NCBI RefSeq assembly: GCF_026236535.1
Contig: NZ_JAHTMW010000024.1
Coordinates: forward strand, 44,058 to 108,057
Source: Streptomyces sp. SKN60
GTDB taxonomy: Bacteria; Actinomycetota; Actinomycetes; Streptomycetales; Streptomycetaceae
Length of the DNA: 64,000 nt
Reading direction: 5' to 3'
Shown: one piece after another, positions 25,427 through 34,404 of the stretch
Layout: each line of letters starts with the position of its first letter
Numbering within the stretch: the stretch's first letter is position 1
The notes under the pieces: model-generated
Told to the model about the DNA's origin: nothing
What the model saw: only the letters and a program-made list of their open reading frames with translations
Database searches by the model: none
Position numbers and translations under genes: made by a program

Positions 25427-27505
25427 ATGACTCACGACGACCCGTACACGGTGTTGGGCCCGGGTCCGGCCCCGGCCCAGGGCTCGGCCCTGGACCCCCG
25501 TTCGGACCCGGGTTCGGCCGCGGGCCCCGGCCCGGGCCCGAACCTGGCCCCGGGCTCGGACCAAGGTTCGGCCCCGGGCTCCGCCCCTGACCCGAACCTG
25601 GGCTCGGGCCCCGGCCCGGGTCTGGGCCCGGGCTCGGCCTCGGGTGCGGCCTTGGACCGGGATTCGGCCCTGGACCCAAGTCCGTCCCGCGCCCCGGACC
25701 TGGGGCTGATTCCCGCGCCGCTCGCCGCGGAGACGCCCGCCGGAGCGGGCGAGTTCGTCCTCGACGAGCGCACCGTCGTGGACGCCGGGCCCGGCACCGC
25801 CGGCGCGGCCCGCTGGCTGCGGGCCACGGTCGGCGCGGCGACCGGGCTGCCGCTGGCCCCCGGCCCGGCCGCCGACGGGCCGGCCGTCCGCCTCCGGATC
25901 GCCCCGGAGGCGGGTGCCGGCGGCACCGCCGAGGGCGGCCTCGCCGGCTCCGACCTCGGCTCCGCCGCCCACGCCGAAGCCGCCTCCGGCTCCACTGGCC
26001 CGGTCCCCGTCGGCCCCGGCCCTGGCCGAGGTGCCGACCCCGACCCCGGCCGAGGCACCGGCTCCGCCGGCCTCGCCACCCCCGCCCTCGGCCCCGAGGC
26101 GTACCGCCTGATCGTCGACCGCCACGGCGTCGAACTCGTCGGCGGCGGGCCCGCCGGGGTGTTCTGGGGGCTTCAGACTCTCCGTCAGATGCTTGGTGCG
26201 GCGGCCTTCCGGAAGGCGCCGCTCGACCGGGCGCGGCGCTGGGTCGTACCCGCCGCGACCGTCACCGACAGGCCCCGCTTCCCCTGGCGCGGCCTCATGC
26301 TCGACGTCGCACGCCACTTCATGCCCAAGGACGACGTCCTCCGCCAGCTCGACCTGATGGCCGCGCACAAGCTGAACGTGCTGCACCTCCACCTCACCGA
26401 CGACCAGGGCTGGCGCATCGAGATCAAGCGCCATCCCCGCCTCACCGAGGTCGGCGCGTGGCGGGCGCGGAGCAAGTGGGGGCACCGGGCGTCGCCGTTG
26501 TGGGACGAGACGCCGCATGGTGGGTACTACACGCAGGACGACATCCGCGAGATCGTCGGTTATGCCGCCGACCGGCATATCTCGGTGGTCCCCGAGATCG
26601 ACGTGCCCGGCCACTCGCAGGCCGCCATCGCCGCGTACCCCGAACTGGGCAACACCGACGTCATCGACACCACCGCCCTCTCCGTCTGGGACACCTGGGG
26701 GGTCAATCCGAACGTACTCGCCCCCACTGACACCGTCCTCCGCTTCTACGAGGGCGTGTTCGAGGAGGTCCTCGACCTCTTCCCGGCCGAGGTCTCGCCG
26801 TTCGTCCACATCGGCGGCGACGAGTGCCCCAAGGACCAGTGGAAGGCCTCGCCGACCGCCCAGGCCCGGATCGAGGAGCTCGGCGTCGGCGACGAGGACG
26901 GGCTGCAGGCGTGGTTCGTGCGCCACTTCGACCGCTGGCTCGCCGCCCGCGGGCGGCGGCTCATCGGGTGGGACGAGATCCTGGAGGGCGGCCTGGCGGA
27001 GGGGGCCGCCGTGTCGTCCTGGCGCGGCTACGCGGGCGGGATCACCGCCGCCGAGGCCGGTCACGACGTGGTGATGTGCCCCGAGCAGCAGGTCTACCTG
27101 GACCACCGTCAGGCGCCCGGAGAGGACGAGCCGATGCCCATCGGATACGTCCGCACCCTCGCCGACGTCTACCGCTTCGAGCCCGTCCCGCCCGGCCTCG
27201 CCCCCGACGCCGCCGCCCACGTCCTGGGAACCCAGGCCAACGTGTGGACCGAGGTCATGGCGGACCGGGCCCGCGTCGACTACCAGACCTACCCCCGCCT
27301 CGCCGCCTTCGCCGAGGTCGCCTGGTCCCGGCTGCCCGCCCCCGAGGAACGTGATCAAGCCGGTTTCGAACGCCGGATGACCGCCCACTACGCCCGCCTC
27401 GACGCCCTCGGCGTCGCCTACCGCCCGCCCACCGGCCCCCACCCCTGGCAGCGCCGCCCCGGCGTCCTCGGCCGCCCCATCGAGGGGCCGCCCCCGAACG
27501 TGTGA
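25427..27505 (+). CDS. GH20 beta-N-acetylhexosaminidase with low-complexity N-terminus
   Basis: 692 residues, longer than the roughly 500-540 of typical bacterial GH20 enzymes. The barrel is intact: FPWRGLMLDVARHF, LHLHLTDDQGWRIEIK, VPEIDVPGHSQAA and the catalytic pair D465-E466 in HIGGDECPK; WETWG-like tryptophans follow. It releases terminal N-acetylglucosamine. Residues 10-88 are Pro/Gly/Ser/Asp low complexity, and a second such insert lies at about 163-220. No signal peptide is seen, so it probably works in the cytoplasm on imported oligomers. It follows the permease stop by 4 bp. Confidence 0.93.
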   Translation: MTHDDPYTVLGPGPAPAQGSALDPRSDPGSAAGPGPGPNLAPGSDQGSAPGSAPDPNLGSGPGPGLGPGSASGAALDRDSALDPSPSRAPDLGLIPAPLAAETPAGAGEFVLDERTVVDAGPGTAGAARWLRATVGAATGLPLAPGPAADGPAVRLRIAPEAGAGGTAEGGLAGSDLGSAAHAEAASGSTGPVPVGPGPGRGADPDPGRGTGSAGLATPALGPEAYRLIVDRHGVELVGGGPAGVFWGLQTLRQMLGAAAFRKAPLDRARRWVVPAATVTDRPRFPWRGLMLDVARHFMPKDDVLRQLDLMAAHKLNVLHLHLTDDQGWRIEIKRHPRLTEVGAWRARSKWGHRASPLWDETPHGGYYTQDDIREIVGYAADRHISVVPEIDVPGHSQAAIAAYPELGNTDVIDTTALSVWDTWGVNPNVLAPTDTVLRFYEGVFEEVLDLFPAEVSPFVHIGGDECPKDQWKASPTAQARIEELGVGDEDGLQAWFVRHFDRWLAARGRRLIGWDEILEGGLAEGAAVSSWRGYAGGITAAEAGHDVVMCPEQQVYLDHRQAPGEDEPMPIGYVRTLADVYRFEPVPPGLAPDAAAHVLGTQANVWTEVMADRARVDYQTYPRLAAFAEVAWSRLPAPEERDQAGFERRMTAHYARLDALGVAYRPPTGPHPWQRRPGVLGRPIEGPPPNV
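25455..25690 (+). repeat. Degenerate tandem repeat in the GH20 5' coding region
   Basis: Imperfect units of GGCCCGGGCTCGGACC-like sequence run for about 235 bp in frame, encoding Pro, Gly, Ser and Asp. This is the low-complexity N-terminus of the hexosaminidase. Length variation between strains is expected. Confidence 0.75.
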
Positions 27506-27750
27506 GTACGCGTGTGAGGTACCTATCGTCCCGGGGTCACCCAAGAGCGGCAAAAGGGAAGTTACCGTCGCTCGTGGGACGCCCCCGAACCTCCCCGGCG
27601 GAACGGTCCTTCGCGGACCCTCGCGACGTACGGCTCGGAAGATGTGCCAGAGTTGCCACGTCCAGGCTGTGAGCACGTACGGTACGCCCACACAGGCGCG
27701 ACAGCCGGGGACGGTCGGGGATCACCGGGACACCGGGAAGGGGCAGCGGG

Positions 27751-28638
27751 TTGACCACGCACGCACCACAGACGGCATCACGGACGGCGCGGTCCGTGAC
27801 GCTGCCCGCCTCGCTCGACGAGGCAGTGGCGGCGCTGACGGCCATGCCGGCCGCCGTTCCCGTGGCCGGCGGCACCGACCTGATGGCCGCCGTCAACCGA
27901 GGACAGCTGCGCCCCGCCGGCCTGGTCGGACTGAGCCGGATCAACGAGATCCGCGGCTGGCAGTACCAGGACGGTCACGCCCTGCTCGGCGCCGGTCTCA
28001 CCCACGCCCGGATGGGCCGCCCCGACTTCGCGGCCCTGATCCCCGCCCTGGCCGCCGCCTCCCGCGTCGCCGGCCCCCCGCAGATCCGCAACGCCGGCAC
28101 CCTCGGCGGCAACATCGTCTCCGCCGCGCCCACCGGCGACTCGCTGCCGGTGCTCGCCGCCCTGGAGGCCGAGCTCGTCGTCGTCGGCCCGCTCGGCACC
28201 CGCGAGCTGCCCGTCAGCCACCTCCTCGCGGGCCGCGACCTGCTGGCCCCCGGCGAGCTGGTGGCCTTCGTGCGGGTCCCGCTCCTGCACGCCCCCCAGG
28301 TCTTCCTCAAGGCCACCGGCCGCACCGGCCCGGCCCGCGCCACCGCCTCCGTCGCCGTCGTCCTCGATCCGGCCCGCCGCGGGGTGCGCTGCGCGGTCGG
28401 CGCGATCGCGCCGATGCCGCTGCGGCCGCTGGAGGCCGAGCAGTGGATCGCCTCCCTGGTGGACTGGGACGCGGAGCGGGGCCTGGCCCCGGAGGCGCTG
28501 ACGGCGTTCGGCGAGTACGTCGCCGCCGCCTGCATTCCGGACCCGCAGGGCGACGAGCAGTTGCCCCCGGCCGTACTGCACCTGCGGCGCACGGTCGCCG
28601 CGCTGGCCCGACGGGCACTGGGGAGGGCGCTGTCGTGA
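27751..28638 (+). CDS. Molybdenum hydroxylase (xanthine dehydrogenase family) FAD-binding subunit
   Basis: 295 residues from a TTG start with an AAGGGG site. FAD motifs are PVAGGTDLMAAVNRG and RNAGTLGGNIVSAAPTGD. It takes electrons from the iron-sulphur subunit and passes them to NAD+ or another acceptor. First gene of a three-gene operon (FAD, Fe-S, Mo order); its TGA overlaps the next GTG. Confidence 0.92.
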   Translation: MTTHAPQTASRTARSVTLPASLDEAVAALTAMPAAVPVAGGTDLMAAVNRGQLRPAGLVGLSRINEIRGWQYQDGHALLGAGLTHARMGRPDFAALIPALAAASRVAGPPQIRNAGTLGGNIVSAAPTGDSLPVLAALEAELVVVGPLGTRELPVSHLLAGRDLLAPGELVAFVRVPLLHAPQVFLKATGRTGPARATASVAVVLDPARRGVRCAVGAIAPMPLRPLEAEQWIASLVDWDAERGLAPEALTAFGEYVAAACIPDPQGDEQLPPAVLHLRRTVAALARRALGRALS

Positions 28639-29903
28639 GCGACGCACACAAGGGTCAGACGGGCGGCGGCTGGCAGCCGATCCCGCAGAGCGAGGGCTAC
28701 GACGGCGACGCCACCGCCTTCGTCCAGATCCCGCCGGAGTTCATGCTGGAGGGCACCCCGCTGGAGGCCCCCGGCCACGGCTACGTGCCCCCGCCGATGA
28801 TCGTCCCGCTCACGCCCGTCGCGGCGGAGCAGGGGTACGAGTACGAGGCCGCGCAGGCCTATGAGGCCGGGCAGGGGTACGAGGACGGGCAGGCTTACGA
28901 GGACGGGCAGGGGTACGGGGCCGGGGCGGCCGGGTACGCCGACGACGCCGCGTACGACGCCGCGCCCGACCCCGGGGCCACCGGCCAGTGGACCATCCCG
29001 ACGATCGAGGACGGGGCGGACGCCCTGGACGACTCGGGCGAGTACACCGCCTCCCGCCTCACGCAGTACACGAGCAGCGCCTCCGCGACCCTGCCGGGCG
29101 GCGCGCCCGCGCCGTGGGCGGACGCGTTCACGGAGCCGGAGGTTCAGGAGCCGGAGGTCCAGCAGCCCGAGGTCCAGGAGCCCGAGGCGCTGGACGCGGC
29201 CGAGCCCGACCTCGTGACGGAGGCGGAGCCGCAGGCCGAGGCGGAGCCCGTACGGGAGCGTGAGCCCGACCCCGTACCCGTACCCGTACCGGAAGAGCTT
29301 CTGCCGCCCACCGACAGCTCGGCGGACAGCGACGAGCACCCCACCACCTCGTACGCGCTGCGCGTGAACGGTGTGGACCGGCCGGTGACGGACTCGTGGA
29401 TCGGCGAGTCGCTGCTCTACGTGCTGCGCGAGCGGCTCGGGCTCGCCGGCGCCAAGGACGGCTGCTCGCAGGGCGAGTGCGGCGCGTGCAACGTCCAGGT
29501 GGACGGCCGGCTCGTGGCCTCCTGCCTGGTGCCGGCGGCGACCGCGGCGGGTTCCGAGGTGCGTACGGTCGAGGGCCTCGCGGTCGACGGCGAGCCGTCC
29601 GACGTGCAGCGGGCGCTCGCCAAGTGCGGGGTGCAGTGCGGCTTCTGCATCCCCGGCATGGCCATGACCGTGCACGACCTGCTCGAAGGCAACCACGCGC
29701 CCACCGAGCTGGAGACCCGGCAGGCGCTGTGCGGCAACCTGTGCCGCTGCTCCGGCTACCGCGGTGTCCTGGACGCTGTGAACGAGATCGTCGCCGGGCG
29801 CGGCCCGGCGTCCGGTTCCGGCGCCGGTTCCGGCGACGGTATCGATCCCGCGGCCCGTATCCCGCACCAGATCCCCCACCCGCACGACGGAGGCACGGCG
29901 TGA
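28635..29903 (+). CDS. Molybdenum hydroxylase 2Fe-2S subunit with long acidic N-terminal extension
   Basis: 422 residues; typical subunits have about 160-180. The C-terminal part has both clusters: CSQGECGACNVQ plus a later Cys (plant-type), then CGFC and CGNLCRC. The first 235 residues are extra, acidic and repetitive: QGYEDGQAYEDGQGY-type repeats (about 68-98) and PEVQEPEVQQPEVQEPE (about 175-195). The reading frame and GTGA overlap with the previous gene show that the extension is translated. Its role is unknown; it could be a flexible linker or docking segment. Confidence 0.92.
   Translation: MSDAHKGQTGGGWQPIPQSEGYDGDATAFVQIPPEFMLEGTPLEAPGHGYVPPPMIVPLTPVAAEQGYEYEAAQAYEAGQGYEDGQAYEDGQGYGAGAAGYADDAAYDAAPDPGATGQWTIPTIEDGADALDDSGEYTASRLTQYTSSASATLPGGAPAPWADAFTEPEVQEPEVQQPEVQEPEALDAAEPDLVTEAEPQAEAEPVREREPDPVPVPVPEELLPPTDSSADSDEHPTTSYALRVNGVDRPVTDSWIGESLLYVLRERLGLAGAKDGCSQGECGACNVQVDGRLVASCLVPAATAAGSEVRTVEGLAVDGEPSDVQRALAKCGVQCGFCIPGMAMTVHDLLEGNHAPTELETRQALCGNLCRCSGYRGVLDAVNEIVAGRGPASGSGAGSGDGIDPAARIPHQIPHPHDGGTA
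28830..28935 (+). repeat. In-frame GAGG/GGGCAGGSNTACG-type repeat in the Fe-S subunit gene
   Basis: Repeated GGGCAGGGGTACGAGGAC-like units encode Gly-Gln-Ala/Gly-Tyr-Glu-Asp. Confidence 0.6.
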
Positions 29904-32182
29904 GCAGCGACCCGACGACCACGGAGCCCGAGGGCCTCGGCCTGGGTCTCGGCGTCTCGCTCCCGCAGGCCGACGCGCGGGCGAAGACCGAGGGCACCTT
30001 CCCGTACGCCTCCGACCTGTGGGCCGAGGGCCTGCTGTGGGCGGCCGTCCTGCGCTCCCCGCACCCGCACGCCCGGATCGTGTCGGTCGACACCTCGGCG
30101 GCCGTCGAGATGCCCGGCGTGCGGGCCGTGGTCACCCACGCCGACGTGCCGGGCGCCGCGACGTACGGCCGGCAGGTCGCCGACCGTCCCGTCTTCGCCT
30201 CCGACCTGGTCCGCCACCACGGCGAGGCGATCGCCGCCGTGGCCGCCGACCACCCGGACACGGCGCGGCTCGCGGCCGCCGCCATCGCGGTCGAGTACGA
30301 GGTCCTGGAGCCGGTCACCGACCCGGAGAAGGCGTTCGCGGCCGAGCCGCTGCACCCCGACGGGAACCTGATCCGGCACATCCCGCTGAGCTTCGGCGAC
30401 CCGGAGGCGACCGGCGAGATCGTCGTCGAGGGCCTGTACCGGATCGGCCGGCAGGACACCGCCCCGATCGGCGCCGAGGCCGGGCTCGCCGTGCCGCGCC
30501 CCGACGGCGGTGTGGAGATCTACACGGCGTCGACCGACCCGCACACCGACCGCGACCTGGCCGCGGCCTGCTTCGGGCTCGCCCCCGAGCAGGTCAAGGT
30601 GGTCGTGACGGGCGTGCCCGGCGCCACCGGCGACCGCGACGACCCGGGCTTCCAGATCCCGCTGGGCCTGCTCGCGCTGCGCACCGGCTGCCCGGTGAAG
30701 CTCACCGCGACCCGTGAGGAGTCCTTCCTCGGCCACGCCCACCGCCACCCGACCCTGCTGCGCTACCGCCACCACGCGGACGCCGAGGGCAGGCTCGTGA
30801 AGGTGGAGGCGCAGATCCTGCTGGACGCGGGCGCGTACGCGGACTCGTCGGCGGAGTCGCTGGCCGCGGCCGTCTCCTTCGCCTGCGGTCCGTACGTCGT
30901 GCCGCACGCCTTCGTCGAGGGCTGGGCGATGCGCACCAACAACCCGCCGTCCGGCCATGTGCGGGGCGAGGGCGCGATGCAGGTGTGCGCGGCGTACGAG
31001 GCGCAGATGGACAAGCTCGCCTCCCGGATCGGCCTCGACCCGGCGGAACTGCGGATGCGCAACGTCCTGGCGACCGGCGACATCCTGCCCACCGGTCAGA
31101 CGGTGACCTGCCCGGCCCCGGTGGCCGAACTCCTCGCCGCCGTACGGGACTTCCCGCTGCCCTCGCTCCCGATGGACTCCCCGGAGGAGGACTGGCTGCT
31201 GCCCGGCGGCCCGGACGGCGCGGGGGAGCCGGGCGCGGTGCGGCGCGGCGTCGGCTACGCCATCGGCATGGTGCACATGCTGGGCGCCGAGGGCACCGAC
31301 GAGGTGTCGACGGCGACGGTACGGGTCCAGAACGGCGTCGCCACCGTCATCTGCGCGGCCGTCGACACCGGCTCCGGCTTCTCGACCCTGGCCCGCCAGA
31401 TCGTGCAGGAGACCCTGGGCGTCGACGAGGTCCACGTCGCCCCGGTCGACACCGACCAGCCCCCGGCCGGCCCGGCGACCCACGGCCGGCACACCTGGGT
31501 CTCCGGCGGCGCGGTGGAGCGGGCCGCGAAGATGGTCCGCACGCAGCTGCTGCAGCCGCTGGCCCACAAGTTCGGCATGTCGGCCGAGCTGCTCCAGATC
31601 ACCGACGGCAAGATCACCTCGTACGACGGCGTCCTGTCGACGACGGTCGCCGAGGCGATGGACGGCAAGGAACTCTGGGCCACCGCCCAGTGCCGCCCCC
31701 ACCCCACCGAGCCCCTCGACGAGTCCGGTCAGGGCGACGCCTTCGTCGGCCTCGCCTTCTGCGCGATCCGCGCCGTCGTGGACGTCGACGTGGAGCTGGG
31801 TGCGATCCGGGTCGTGGAGATGGCCGTCGCCCAGGACGTCGGCCGCATCCTCAACCCGGCCCAGCTGACCACCCGCATCGAGGCCGGCATCACCCAGGGC
31901 GTTGGCGCGGCCCTCACCGAGAACCTCCGCACCTCCCGCGGCCTGGTCCGCCGCCCCGACCTGACGGGCTACGCCCTCCCCACCTCCCTCGACGCCCCCG
32001 ACATCCGCATCGTGAAACTCATCGAGGAACGCGACGTCGTCGCCCCCTTCGGCGCCAAACCGGCCAGCGCCGTCCCCGTCGTCACCTCCCCGGCCGCCGT
32101 CGCCTCCGCCGTCCGCGCCGCCACCGGCCGCCCCGTCAACCGCCTCCCGATCCGCCCACAGGCGGCGGTGGTGACGGCCTGA
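29900..32182 (+). CDS. Molybdenum hydroxylase molybdopterin-binding subunit, catalytic Glu replaced
   Basis: 760 residues. The start GTG overlaps the previous stop and follows GGAGG. The fold is the xanthine dehydrogenase large subunit (EGTFPYASDL, LRSPHPHARI, GEAIAAVAAD, VEYEVLEPV). Several cofactor positions differ from the norm: GGGFGGK is missing (the region reads GVPGATGDRDDPGFQ), FRGFGxPQ is RGEGAMQ, and the GVGEPP glutamate near the C-terminus is Lys720 in FGAKPASAVP. So it may be inactive on purines, act on another substrate, or have lost hydroxylase activity. Confidence 0.9.
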   Translation: MSSDPTTTEPEGLGLGLGVSLPQADARAKTEGTFPYASDLWAEGLLWAAVLRSPHPHARIVSVDTSAAVEMPGVRAVVTHADVPGAATYGRQVADRPVFASDLVRHHGEAIAAVAADHPDTARLAAAAIAVEYEVLEPVTDPEKAFAAEPLHPDGNLIRHIPLSFGDPEATGEIVVEGLYRIGRQDTAPIGAEAGLAVPRPDGGVEIYTASTDPHTDRDLAAACFGLAPEQVKVVVTGVPGATGDRDDPGFQIPLGLLALRTGCPVKLTATREESFLGHAHRHPTLLRYRHHADAEGRLVKVEAQILLDAGAYADSSAESLAAAVSFACGPYVVPHAFVEGWAMRTNNPPSGHVRGEGAMQVCAAYEAQMDKLASRIGLDPAELRMRNVLATGDILPTGQTVTCPAPVAELLAAVRDFPLPSLPMDSPEEDWLLPGGPDGAGEPGAVRRGVGYAIGMVHMLGAEGTDEVSTATVRVQNGVATVICAAVDTGSGFSTLARQIVQETLGVDEVHVAPVDTDQPPAGPATHGRHTWVSGGAVERAAKMVRTQLLQPLAHKFGMSAELLQITDGKITSYDGVLSTTVAEAMDGKELWATAQCRPHPTEPLDESGQGDAFVGLAFCAIRAVVDVDVELGAIRVVEMAVAQDVGRILNPAQLTTRIEAGITQGVGAALTENLRTSRGLVRRPDLTGYALPTSLDAPDIRIVKLIEERDVVAPFGAKPASAVPVVTSPAAVASAVRAATGRPVNRLPIRPQAAVVTA

Positions 32183-32303
32183 CGGCTCCCGGGTGCGCGA
32201 CGGGGGAACCGCTTCGGGAGTGTCCTCTGTCCTAGGTCTTGCCTACAGTGAAGTCATGCATGTGTAGCGTGGGTTGACGGTTCACGGGGGAGGAGCGCCG
32301 AGC

Positions 32304-32786
32304 ATGGAAGCCTATGTGGACGGGGGCGGCGGTGGTGCGCGAGGGTTGCGGTACCAGCCCGAGACCATGGTCAAGTTCAAGCAGGGCATCGATGAACTGA
32401 TCAAAATGCTGACGGAGTCGCCGGCCGGCTCCAAGAACATGGCGGCCGACCCTGTGACACGACGGCAGTTCGGCGGTGGAGAAGCGGCCTGGACCGAGGC
32501 GCACGGGGTCTTCGACGCATACGAGACGGTGCTGAACCGGCTCGTACAGCTCTCCAGCCTGCTCGGCGACTGCCTCGAAGGCATGGGGATCGCCGTCGTC
32601 ATGTCCAAGAACGGGCTTGAGCGGACGGACGACGACATCAAGAGCCGCATGCGGGAGATCGCCATCCGGGCGGAGGCGGCGGAGGCGGAAGCCCGCCGGG
32701 AAGCCGCCGCGAACGCGCACGGGAACGCGCGGAGGGGCACGCGTCCCGGTCCCGCGCTCAAGGGCGAGGCGACGCTCGACGACTGA
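32304..32786 (+). CDS. Small helical protein opening the T7SS-linked locus
   Basis: 160 residues from the ATG at 32304 (GGAGG at 32290-32294). After a Gly-rich start come two amphipathic helices separated by a FGGGEAAWTEA turn (about 52-62), the outline of a WXG100-superfamily protein, then a charged Ala/Glu/Arg helix. No signal peptide. A TAGCGT box at 32266-32271 could be the promoter -10. I infer an Esx-like substrate or secretion partner from its form and neighbours; I know no named family. Confidence 0.65.
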   Translation: MEAYVDGGGGGARGLRYQPETMVKFKQGIDELIKMLTESPAGSKNMAADPVTRRQFGGGEAAWTEAHGVFDAYETVLNRLVQLSSLLGDCLEGMGIAVVMSKNGLERTDDDIKSRMREIAIRAEAAEAEARREAAANAHGNARRGTRPGPALKGEATLDD

Positions 32787-32810
32787 TCCGTCGAGAACGG
32801 GGAGCAGCAC

Positions 32811-32852
32811 ATGAGGATCGGGATCACAGGCGACGGAGGGGCGGAGGGATGA
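32811..32852 (+). CDS. Possible 13-codon micro-ORF
   Basis: ATG at 32811 with GGGAG before it reads MRIGITGDGGAEG and stops in an ATGA overlap with the next gene's start. It may be a translational coupling leader or chance. Confidence 0.2.
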   Translation: MRIGITGDGGAEG

Positions 32853-34390
32853 CCGACTTCGACAGCATGTCCCACCAGGGGATGCTGAATTGGCTCGACG
32901 AGGCCAGTGGTTTTCACGTCCGTCTGGCGGCGGAACGCCTGTCGGCCGCCGCCGCGAAGATGGAAGAGATCGCCGGGCAGGTGAAGAACCGTCCAGGCCG
33001 CGTGGAATGGGACGGCTCGGCCGAGGCCGCCTTCATGAACTGGGCCGACGGTCTGGCCAACAGCACACGAGGACTCGCCGAATACAGCGAGTACGCCGCC
33101 ACCCGGATGCGTGACGTGGCCGACGCCATCTCCGCGGCGCAGAGCGCCATCCCCCGCTACACCTCGAACGCGCAGGCCAAGGAGAACCTCGCGGCCGCGC
33201 AGAAGTACCACAATGACCCGGACTCGCAGACCATCGCCCGCAACGCGCGCTCCCAGATGGCTCCGGAAGGCGCGGACGCGACCGCGATCGCGGCCAAGGA
33301 GGAGGCCAACCGCCAGGCCGCGGCGGCCGAGATGAAGCGCCTGTCGGACTCGTACCAGTTCGCCGGCGCGCTGATGAAGAGCAAGCAGGCACCGACGTTC
33401 CCGCCGCCGCCGAGCGACTTCGTGCCGCCGCCCGTCGGCATCGTGCGAGACGAGGGATACCACACGACCTATTCGACGGGGCACCAGGACACCGGCACCA
33501 ACACAAGCGACGGCGTCACGAGGTCCGCCACGCGTCCCGACGAAGCGCGGCCGCCGACGGACGTCGGCCAGGTGACCCCGCCGGCCGACACGCCGGGGCC
33601 GACGCGGGTGATCCGGCCGGAGGTGCCGGCGGACATGGGCATCGACAGTGTGACCACGCTGCCGCCGCCCACCACAGGGCCCGGCCCGACCCCGGTGGGG
33701 CCGCCCTCGCCCGGCAGGCCCGAAGTCGGCCCCACCCCACCGCTCACCCTTCCGGCGGGCCCCCCGCTGCCGCCGCCCCCTCTCGGCAGGGGCGGACCGA
33801 CGGTGACGCCCCCGATCACCGGCAACCGCCTTCCCCTCGGGCCCGGCGGCCGGACCGGAACCGGCCCCACCAGCCCGCTGCCCCCGATCCCCCGGGACGG
33901 CATCACCGGCGGCCGTGTCGTGCCGCCCCAGGCGGGGCGCTCCGCGACCGGCATTCCGCGCTCCACGGTGATCGGCAACGAGGGGCCGGTGAACCAGCGC
34001 GGGCCGCTCGGCAGGGCCACCGGGGCTCCGATGGGCCAGGGTCCGATGTCCGGAGTGCAGCAGGGCCAGAGCGGCGTCACCGGCGGCCGACGACTCGCCT
34101 CGGAGCAGGGCGGGGTGGTCGGAGGACGCCCGCAGCAGCCGGGTGCCGCCGGCGGTCGGCCCTACACGCCCGGCGGTTCCGGTCTCGTACGCGAGGGCGG
34201 TCCGGCCGGACGGCGTGGTGACACAGGGGGTCCCGCCGCGACGGGGCGCGGTGGAATCATGTCGGGCGCCACGCCCGCGGGGGTGGGGCGGCAGGACGAG
34301 AACGACCGTGAGCGTCCCGACTACCTGGTCGAGGACGAGGAGACCTGGCAGCAGGGCAGCCGGCGGGCCGCTCCGCCCGTCATCGACTGA
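32849..34390 (+). CDS. WXG-fold, Pro/Gly-rich T7SS-associated protein
   Basis: 513 residues. The N-terminal 130 are helical with a W-x-G turn (RVEWDGSAEAAF, about residue 52) like WXG100/PPE proteins. Residues 170-470 are a Pro/Gly/Thr-rich disordered region. The C-terminus RERPDYLVEDEETW contains YLVED, which fits the YxxxD/E export signal of mycobacterial T7SS substrates. A strong GGAGGG lies just before the ATG. It is followed after 14 bp by mycosin 1, so it is a good candidate substrate or structural partner. Confidence 0.8.
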   Translation: MTDFDSMSHQGMLNWLDEASGFHVRLAAERLSAAAAKMEEIAGQVKNRPGRVEWDGSAEAAFMNWADGLANSTRGLAEYSEYAATRMRDVADAISAAQSAIPRYTSNAQAKENLAAAQKYHNDPDSQTIARNARSQMAPEGADATAIAAKEEANRQAAAAEMKRLSDSYQFAGALMKSKQAPTFPPPPSDFVPPPVGIVRDEGYHTTYSTGHQDTGTNTSDGVTRSATRPDEARPPTDVGQVTPPADTPGPTRVIRPEVPADMGIDSVTTLPPPTTGPGPTPVGPPSPGRPEVGPTPPLTLPAGPPLPPPPLGRGGPTVTPPITGNRLPLGPGGRTGTGPTSPLPPIPRDGITGGRVVPPQAGRSATGIPRSTVIGNEGPVNQRGPLGRATGAPMGQGPMSGVQQGQSGVTGGRRLASEQGGVVGGRPQQPGAAGGRPYTPGGSGLVREGGPAGRRGDTGGPAATGRGGIMSGATPAGVGRQDENDRERPDYLVEDEETWQQGSRRAAPPVID

Positions 34391-34404
34391 GGCAGAGGAA
34401 ACAG

